Assembly (NCBI GenBank): GCA_027596075.1
Contig: JADGJC010000271.1
Location: 1 to 13,287, forward strand
Direction of reading: 5' to 3'
DNA length: 13,287 bases
Origin: Rhizophlyctis rosea
Lineage: Eukaryota > Chytridiomycota > Chytridiomycetes > Rhizophlyctidales > Rhizophlyctidaceae
Position 1 is the first letter of the stretch; every line of letters begins with the position of its first letter. Under the pieces are notes generated by a model. The model was not told where the DNA came from. It made no database searches and saw nothing but the letters and a program-made list of their open reading frames with translations. The translations under genes and the position numbers were made by a program. Below are positions 7,253 through 13,287 of the stretch, piece by piece.

Positions 7253-8773
7253 TTTGAGGGTCGAAGGTGCAAGCGAATACGGATTATATTGAGGTCTACG
7301 CTGACCCGTACGTAGGTTTAGCTTCGCAGTTTTCATCCAATTATTTTCCGTGGGTTGCCTCACTATAATAGGAAATGTCAACAACGACATTGCGCAGTTG
7401 GCTCATGAAATTGCGAAAGTTGCACAGGCTCGTCATCTCCATGATGCCGGCATGTTGTTCGATGTCCTTTTTGGCACAAGCTGTTCAGTTCAAGTTTTCT
7501 CAAAGGATAAATGTTCAAGAAGGAACAGTAAAAATGATCAATATGATGAGAAGAGGATTTCATACCGCTGTCCAAGCAGCGAGCATATGTGATGACGTGG
7601 AAGAGCTCATCTTGCAAAATGTTGCCATCACAATATTCAAATGCGTGTGATCTATGATGGAGTGGGGGGATGTCAACCGCAGCCATCTGGTTAGATCCCA
7701 GTTTGCACATTCTTCATATCCACCCCTTCATCTCTTTGGGAGGCATTGCTTTCCGGGCTTCGCTGGTGCATTGGAGTCCAGCCAAGTGGAATGAGAGGTA
7801 CTTGACTATCTAGCGATACATTCCAATATGTATACGGTAGGCAATTGAAACACGAAAAAGGCGAAGGCTCGGGACATTCTCAACGGCAAACAATGTTGGA
7901 GATATGTGAATCCTCAAAAACACCGTTTGCTTCATTAGTTCACCCTCATCGTACGTGGTACCTGTACCGCATTATTCTGTACATTCTTACAGCTTGGCAA
8001 AAAAAAGGAAGAAGATCTGTGCCAGAAACGGTACCAGACACTCTGATTCCAGGTGTACGGTCTTACTCGCGGCGGTTACATATAGCTTTCTTGAAATGAT
8101 TCATTGGTCAAGACCACAATCGGCATCCATGTTAATGCCATTACGGCATCCGGACATTTCAGCCCACACAATCCAACATATCAGTTCATGTTACAAGATT
8201 TTTGCTGGCATTGCGAATCAACATACTCGACATCCGCCTGAGTGTCGAGAAGTCTTCCAGATTCATGGCGTCCACAAAACTTTGATTCAGTCTTCTTTTT
8301 ACGTTTTTTGAGTTCCCGTGTGGGTCATTTTGGGCCCGCCTGAATTCCGATCTCATTTAGTACCTCACTTCGGTTTATGTCTACTTGCAAATACCCATGA
8401 TGTCACCATTTCACTCATTTCCAGAAAACTTCATATATCGTTAACGTGCACATGTTGTTTCAGTTCCTCTTTGGGACTAGATAGTGTGGCGTTGGTTAAG
8501 TTCGTCCCTTTTCGTACTTCTTGAAGCTGCTCAGTTTCCGTATTTCCATCTAGCGAGCAGACGCCCTAACCACTTTTAGAGGGTCCATAGGATTGTCTTT
8601 GAAAATGCTCATCAGGGGTGAGTTTCCTTATGAAAAAAACAAATTTCTCGATGGATCCCCTTCTCACCATTGCGGCACAAACATTAGTTTGAAACTGATT
8701 GAAGAAAGAAACCTCGTGCTTCAGACCTGTCAGGGAGGTCAAGTGTACCACGACTTCTCGACTTCGATGATTC

Positions 8774-8806
8774 GCTGCTTGCGCAGCATGCGCAAAGCGC
8801 TGCAGC
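8774..8806. repeat. GC-rich nested inverted repeat (hairpin)
   Basis: TTGCGCA (8779-8785) and TGCGCAA (8789-8795) are perfect arms around a 3-nt GCA loop. Outer arms GCTGC (8774-8778) and GCAGC (8802-8806) add a second stem with a 6-nt bulge on one side. It sits in the gene-poor stretch and no supported gene covers it. Confidence 0.6.
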
Positions 8807-10248
8807 TCTCGCTACAAAGCACCCGTGGCGCAGTCCACGCGTTCCAAGGCAATGTTGACGGTTGCTCCTGGCATACCTAGGTACCACAATTGCAATTAAG
8901 GTCAGGACTGTACATTTACAGCTGTTCATGCGTAAACGCTTGGCAAATAGACAACTTTTTGCATCTTCTGTGATTGCATAGAACCCTATTCAGCACCGTA
9001 TGTTTCCCAATGAGGACGGAGAGCCGGACAGACCCTAGAGAATGATTGGTCCAATGGTTTTCAACCGCAGGAGCCCAATCTTGCGACAGCTGGACATGGG
9101 CACAATTTAACCACATTCCCGACCCTTCCTCAATTTTTCGGTTAGCGTGAGTTCCCACTTGACGCTTACACAGTATGCGGGTTGCTTGCAGTAGAGACTT
9201 CAAGTGAAAATGAAAGGCATTGCAGCGTGTGAGTTTGATGTTCATCTCTGCCGGTTGACCTTAGACGGGAACTGAGCTCATTTATGGGCAATTCGCGGTG
9301 TGTACTTTAAAGCCTGCTTCATGATGATGTGAAGCCTGCTAGAAAATGGACTGCAAGTTATGTAGAAGGGTTCATATTGCATACCATCAAAATGCAAAAA
9401 GAAGAGAGGAAGTAAAGAAAGACTGACAATGAAACCATCACGACGAGAGCCTCAACCAATCAGGTAGCAACTTAATTACACGGTTGTTCCATCCATCCGA
9501 ATATGCCAGTGTTTCGCCCATCTGTCTTGGCAAGTTGATCGTGTGGAAACTCGGGAAAGGACAGGAAAGCAATCTGAACCAAGAGACGATCTGGTCTTTG
9601 ATGCGGGCTGTCACTGTCAATTCTCATGTGACTCCATCAGGAACCTTCTTTTTCACAAGTTGTTCAGGAAAGATATGTGTGGTGACTGTAACTGAGTGAC
9701 ACTTTGGATTTCCATAGTCGACAATCCAGCATCATAAGTAGCCTCCATTGCCATTAAAACAACCCGATGGATCTTGGTGTTTTTTTCATGATCGCGAGCG
9801 AGTGACAATGATTGCAGTCAAACTTGAGCGCGGCTCTTCATTTTGCTCCACTCCCATATCTACCTTGTGTTCTGCACGGACTCGGAACGACCGGAGCGGC
9901 GATCAATTGATTGGTACTCCAATAAGAGCTTACTCACCCTTTGAGTTTACTTTCTTTCGTAGCATATAGAGCGGGAGATGGATCTTCAAATATTGCAATA
10001 AATATTGCATATTTGGGGTCCTATAAGTACTCCCAGCCAGATCCCGATTCGGCTATCCGTGTGTATGGTTTCCTTTTACTCTGACTTCCTGCTCTACCGT
10101 ACTGTATGCTCAAACTTGCTCAAATGTATGAGCTTTCATGGTTGAAAGGTACCTGTTAGTCGCCACCGCCTCTCAAAGTGTGCGTCGGTAACCGAGAGAC
10201 AAAAAAGGGAGATATTATAGATGATGACTAATGATTGTCTAACAAGCA

Positions 10249-10660
10249 ATGTTTGAGCTGTTTGGCCTTCAAAAGGCTTTGTTCACTTTGATCGTTGTTC
10301 CACTTTGCTTGTTTGTCGTCTTCTTGCTGGGTGGTTCGCATATTGGACAATTCCTACAGCTTGGCAGACGAAAAAAACAGTCGGACCCCTGGTGTCGGAC
10401 CGCTGGTGTCGGTACAACACACGCGGAATCTTATAGTCGGTTTTCTAATCAGCGGCAGTGCTCAAACAGTTTTCAACGCTGTATCAAGAGGACTCCCAAC
10501 CTCCATGCGCTCAGGTGCTGCCTATAAACATTGTCAAACACGCTCTTGGGGTCCTGAAAACATACTGGAAAAAAGATTACGAGCCTTTCGCAAGGACCTA
10601 CTGATGATATGGAAGGGTTTCAAACTTCACAACCCAATGATGTCTCCAGACATGATATAG
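10249..10660 (+). pseudogene. DUF599-like membrane protein fragment, frame-broken
   Basis: ATG 10249 starts LQKALFTLIVVPLCLFVVFL, a membrane segment with the VPL motif seen near the N-terminus of DUF599 proteins. A second frame, open from 10295 to 10660, then gives VSVQHTRNLIVGFLISGSAQ, which matches the VQTLRN-type signature and next membrane helix of that family. The frames differ by one base, and the switch lies near an A-run (about 10372-10378) and a 14-bp tandem duplication (10381-10408), either of which could have caused it. The remaining membrane helices of the family are not visible downstream, so it is also truncated unless further exons exist. DUF599 proteins are integral membrane proteins of unknown function. 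The family call is from memory of its motif pattern. Confidence 0.4.
10381..10408 (+). repeat. 14-bp tandem duplication
   Basis: TCGGACCCCTGGTG (10381-10394) is followed at once by TCGGACCGCTGGTG (10395-10408), with one mismatch, then TCGG again. As 14 is not a multiple of three, it shifts the frame of any coding sequence across it. Confidence 0.85.
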
Positions 10661-11546
10661 TTCTGGAAGCTTGCACTCATGTGCACGTGAATTCGTTCAG
10701 CCTCCTGATCCTTCCTGCCAGCTGCCAGTCCAATTGATGCCCTCGTGAAGTAGCACATTCCCAACTCTGTGCTGCTCCAACCATTGTTCCACATGTTGTT
10801 TGACTATCCTTAAAAGTCTCTCCAGCACGAGCCGGATATCGCACAATGGAAAGGCGTTGGAGTTCAGCGATTCATTCTGTGAATGATATTCATCGGCAGT
10901 ACTGGCAGTGCGGTTCCTGCGGTTCCCAATAAGCATATATTTATGGTGATGCTGACATGATTGAACACCATCTGGGTAACCACGTGTTGCAAGTTCAGAA
11001 TGTCAGGGGGTTTGGGTGTGGAAAAAAAATCTTATAGATGATGGAGAAATTGTATCGATCATGCTGGTGCCCTACCCGTTCTTCATACTCATTTTGGCCA
11101 TCAAATATCCAGTATGGCGACATGCAATGAAGTCAGCACTTCCGGACTGGTGTTCCCTGATATTTTTGATCCACATTGCGACCGAAAAATAATCGCTTAT
11201 ACTGAACACCTGCAATGCAAACGAATACAGCTTTCAAGCCTGTACTGGATGCCTCTTGCATTGGTTTCTGTTGCGTAGAAATTCAACCCCAAAACATAAC
11301 TTCTTGTATGGCAGCACTTGATTCAGAAATGTAAGCACAGACTGTATGCAACCGGCACGAACTAGGTACACCGAGAACTGCATCGCACTCATGGTTCTCG
11401 TCCGGATATTGTCCCTGGGTCTCCGATATGTCAACTGTCCCTGCTACCGCCAACTATAAATACTATCTACAGGCACGGGCTTGTCACCGTCAATCGCTAT
11501 GTGCCGCCTCATTTGCGAAACCTACGTACTATGTACACAACTGCAC
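10661..11546. other. Intergenic, no convincing gene
   Basis: Only short frames. A 43-codon plus-strand frame at 11061-11192 begins MLVPYPFFILILAIKYPVW, a hydrophobic stretch that could be a membrane-helix exon of the broken DUF599-like gene or chance. A minus-strand frame at 10697-10936 has no recognisable feature. The right end should hold the 3' untranslated region of the minus-strand gene ending at 11547. Confidence 0.4.
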
Positions 11547-12263
11547 TCACGCCCACATACTAGCACCAGCAATCGCCAAAAGACCCGCCAAGATTCCCAC
11601 CAAACTCGACCGTTCCATAGCAAGAGAGTGACCGGCACCCGGCAAGTTGGCCGTGCTTCCCGGTCCGTTGGTCGCGGTCGCCGTGTTGGGCGGTGCGGAA
11701 TCGGTAGACAAGCCCGGAATGGTGCAACTGGAAGGACCCCTGCTCGCCCCGTAAAATGCTTGCTGCGGGTTCTTCGCGAGCACCTGCCCGACGCGCGCGA
11801 TGTTGTCATTGTTGTATGGCACGCCGCCGGTGCAGATGTCGAAGACGGAGAGGACGGGGATTTGGCCTTTGGGTGGGGAGTTGGAAACGAAGAGGAAGAA
11901 GATGGTGCTGGTGTTTGCGACGGTTGTTGCTCCACCACCGTTTGTGCAGGCGGAACGTGGGGAGCCGAAGCCTGTGACGGTGACTTGTTGGTTCAGGATG
12001 GAGGAACCGTCGTTTGCAGTGGGGTTTGCGGAAGCGTAGACGCACTGTATTTGGACTGTCGCGTTGTAGTTTTGCGCGGATGCGATGACGCCTGTTGTTG
12101 AGTTTCCTTGGTTTTGGTTTGTTGAGAGGGTTGTACCGAGGATTGTGTATTGGGCTTTTGAGATGAAACAGTCTATGTCGCTGGGCTGGCACTGGGGCAC
12201 GTCTACTTGGGCGTAGATCAGCGTGATCAGGGTCAGGATGGTGAGGAGGGTTTGGTGAAGCAT
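11547..12263 (-). CDS. Secreted, probably GPI-anchored cysteine-containing surface protein
   Basis: A single uninterrupted exon of 238 codons. I chose the ATG at 12263 because it begins a classic signal peptide, MLHQTLLTILTLITLIYAQ, with cleavage probably after AQ; the open frame runs further upstream but that sequence does not look like protein. The mature part has six cysteines (in QCQP, IDCF, QCVY, SACT, DICT and SSCT), enough for three disulfides, and three N-glycosylation sequons (NST, NAT, NTS). A Ser/Thr/Pro/Gly-rich stretch leads to a hydrophobic C-terminal tail, SLVGILAGLLAIAGASMW, the form of a GPI attachment signal. The likely location is plasma membrane or cell wall. The folded part (YTILGTTL, NATVQIQCVY, QQVTVTGFGS, IFFLFVS) has an alternating beta pattern that loosely recalls NTR-like folds; that is only a guess. 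It is divergently arranged with the gene at 12781. Confidence 0.85.
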   Translation of the reverse strand: MLHQTLLTILTLITLIYAQVDVPQCQPSDIDCFISKAQYTILGTTLSTNQNQGNSTTGVIASAQNYNATVQIQCVYASANPTANDGSSILNQQVTVTGFGSPRSACTNGGGATTVANTSTIFFLFVSNSPPKGQIPVLSVFDICTGGVPYNNDNIARVGQVLAKNPQQAFYGASRGPSSCTIPGLSTDSAPPNTATATNGPGSTANLPGAGHSLAMERSSLVGILAGLLAIAGASMWA

Positions 12264-12780
12264 GGTGGCGGGTGGGAACGCGATGATGGAAGTGATCACG
12301 GAGGTGGTTAGGAAGGTTCTGTTTGTGATGACAGTATGTCCGGCGTGAAAACAAACGGGAGGGGGTGAGCGTGGGAATGTATTATACCGACCACCTACCA
12401 AGTGGGATTAGTGGAAGTAGTCGTGAGAAAGAAAGTGGAGAGGAATATGATGAGTGGGGTCACAATGAAATTGCAAGAAAAAGGGTCCATGGTGGGACAC
12501 AAGGATCGGAGATGTCAAATGTCCAAGGGCAGGGCGCGGTTTGGCTGGTTGGACGTGTGATGGGGAGTTGGGGACAAGGACACTCCTTGCAAGGAGAAGG
12601 AACTGGTGGGAGGCAATGCATCTCGTGGCTTGGCTGCCTCACACCGCCGCAAGCCACCCAATTTACCCAATTCAACAAGCATGGGATCATCCATGACCGT
12701 CCGTACGTCCGTCCACCTTTCAACGCGCAACTTTCCCACGCTCCATTCACACGATCTAAAATTCAACCACAACGTGCACA
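12264..12780. promoter_or_regulatory. Divergent promoter region
   Basis: It separates two genes transcribed away from each other. Two CCAAT boxes (12658-12662 and 12667-12671) lie about 110-120 nt before the plus-strand ATG. A cluster of CGTCC-type repeats (12697-12715) is centred on the palindrome CGTACG. A TATAAT-like element on the minus strand near 12381-12386 lies about 120 nt before the minus-strand ATG. Open frames across this stretch look like shadows. Confidence 0.5.
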
Positions 12781-13181
12781 ATGGAAGACGTCGAGTTCTA
12801 CTCATTCGGTGCCCTGGATGGAGAGGACAAGGACAAAGATCACAACAACGACGGTGCAGTGCGGATGGACCAGGACGGCGAGGCCGAGGAGGAGGAAGTA
12901 CCCTTGCAACGAAAAGCACCAGCATCAACACCCGCACCCAAAACAACTCCTCGCAAACAACGCACTCCCCTACCCCGGACTCCCTTCGCCTTCAGTGACG
13001 GTGACCCTTCTCACCACATGCTGCCTGCGCCTCATCTGATCCTGGATCAGAACCAAGCAAAGGCAATTTCGTGGAAAAGTAAATTCAATATTGACGAGTT
13101 TCCTCACAACTATCAGCTGGTGGGTGTAAAAAGGCAGTCAGACGAGACCAAAGTTGATGGTTATATGGTCGGACATCCCAG
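12781..13181 (+). CDS. First exon of a gene leaving the window; possible Clr2-type N-terminal region
   Basis: ATG 12781 (context CACAATGG) starts MEDVEFYSFGALDGEDKDKD, an acidic, low-complexity N-terminus with EAEEEEV, followed by a Pro/Thr/Lys-rich stretch (PASTPAPKTTPRKQRTPLP) that could hold phosphorylation sites or a basic nuclear signal. The last third becomes ordered: NIDEFPHNYQLVGVKR, then TKVDGYMVGHPR. The pattern FP-x-NY-x-LV with a downstream DxYxxGHP resembles the N-terminal region of cryptic loci regulator 2 (Clr2) proteins of fungal silencing complexes. That match is from memory and tentative. At 13182 a GTGGGT donor follows CCCAG, so the exon ends in phase 2 and the gene continues beyond the window. 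The first 134 residues are present. Confidence 0.7.
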
Positions 13182-13287
13182 GTGGGTGTTTGTGTGATCT
13201 GTGGATGGGTGGGTGGGTTGGGGGGGGGGGGGGGGGAGGCGGTTGGGAGGCCAGCGGAGCTGGCTAAGTCGTGCGGGAGTGAGTCGG
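13182..13287 (+). other. 5' part of an intron with a strong G-quadruplex motif
   Basis: After the GTGGGT donor the intron runs off the window end with no acceptor in view. It holds GGGTGGGTGGGTT followed by a run of 17 G (13220-13236), a near-ideal G-quadruplex pattern on the coding strand. A GC-rich hairpin, GCCAGC (13250-13255) and GCTGGC (13259-13264) with a GGA loop, follows. The poly-G length is likely to be unreliable. Confidence 0.6.

Larger units (their letters stand above)
6713..10248. other. Gene-poor stretch of about 3.5 kb
   Basis: Only short overlapping frames occur on both strands, none with a domain I can name. The more protein-like pieces are a minus-strand segment at 6995-7252, a minus-strand helical segment at 6778-7104 (ETVLGLAKARQRCTELVLDI), plus-strand HEIAKVAQARHLHDAGMLF (near 7400) and plus-strand 9484-9699 (GKLIVWKLGKGQESN). 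They may be exon remnants. AATAAA near 7041 could serve the PH-like gene ending at 6712. Direct repeats AAATATTGCA at 9988-9997 and 10000-10009 lie in an AT-rich patch, with TATAAGTA just downstream near 10022. Confidence 0.45.

Noticed and set aside
7350..7710. Overlapping frames on both strands of about 80-110 codons
   Set aside because: Frames in three registers compete, none recognisable. HEIAKVAQARHLHDAGMLF looks helical but cannot be extended into a gene.
985..8560. Shared 11-mer CTAGCGAGCAG at 985-995 and 8550-8560
   Set aside because: Flanking sequence does not match over any useful length, so chance similarity is the simplest explanation.
10215..11043. Shared TTATAGATGATG at 10215-10226 and 11032-11043, each after an A-rich run
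   Set aside because: Only 12 bases, AT-rich, with unrelated flanks. Not enough to call a repeat pair or element ends.
11481..12101. Long plus-strand open frame of 206 codons opposite the surface-protein gene
   Set aside because: It is the shadow of the minus-strand gene. Its translation is a low-complexity Gly/Val/Cys/Arg mixture with no signal peptide or domain, whereas the minus strand has a full signal peptide and GPI tail.
12365..13039. Plus-strand frame of 224 codons through the divergent promoter
   Set aside because: It crosses the promoter elements and overlaps the real exon at 12781 in another frame. The composition is not protein-like.

Overview
The window reads as nuclear DNA of an early-diverging, probably chytrid-like, fungus. 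The signs are small spliceosomal introns of about 45-100 nt with recognisable donors, acceptors and branch sites, an RNA polymerase III tRNA gene with internal A and B boxes, a secreted protein with a GPI-type tail, and signalling proteins combining a tyrosine-kinase-like (TKL) kinase, SH3, leucine-rich repeats (LRR) and Sel1-like repeats. The lineage is inferred from these domain combinations, not from a marker gene.

Layout. 1-200: a 58-bp tandem repeat followed by a G-rich tract. 485-552: a degenerate tRNA-Met relic. 785-857: an intact elongator tRNA-Met(CAT). 858-1417: a diverged duplication and no clear gene. 1418 to about 2677, minus strand: a spliced gene for a helical-bundle (MLKL-N-terminal-like) protein with Sel1-like repeats. 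2678-3270: a shared upstream region. 3271-5491, plus strand: a TKL kinase with a 22-residue repeat linker, SH3 and LRRs. 5521-6712, plus strand: a coiled-coil and PH-like protein, either the 3' part of the kinase gene or a separate gene. 6713-10248: gene-poor. 10249-10660: a broken DUF599-like membrane protein. 10661-11546: nothing convincing. 11547-12263, minus strand: an intact secreted, probably GPI-anchored protein. 12264-12780: a divergent promoter region. 12781-13181, plus strand: the first exon of a gene running out of the window, possibly related to Clr2, with a G-quadruplex-prone intron.

The most interesting part is 1.4-6.7 kb. A helical-bundle/Sel1 protein and a TKL kinase are transcribed head to head, followed by a PH-like module. 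This could be a split version of the helical-bundle plus kinase arrangement found in one chain in MLKL-type proteins. Several reading-frame breaks cross these genes, in the kinase activation segment, the helical bundle, after the LRRs and before the PH-like domain. They are either pseudogenes or the assembly carries single-base errors here. The kinase also has HQD in place of HRD.
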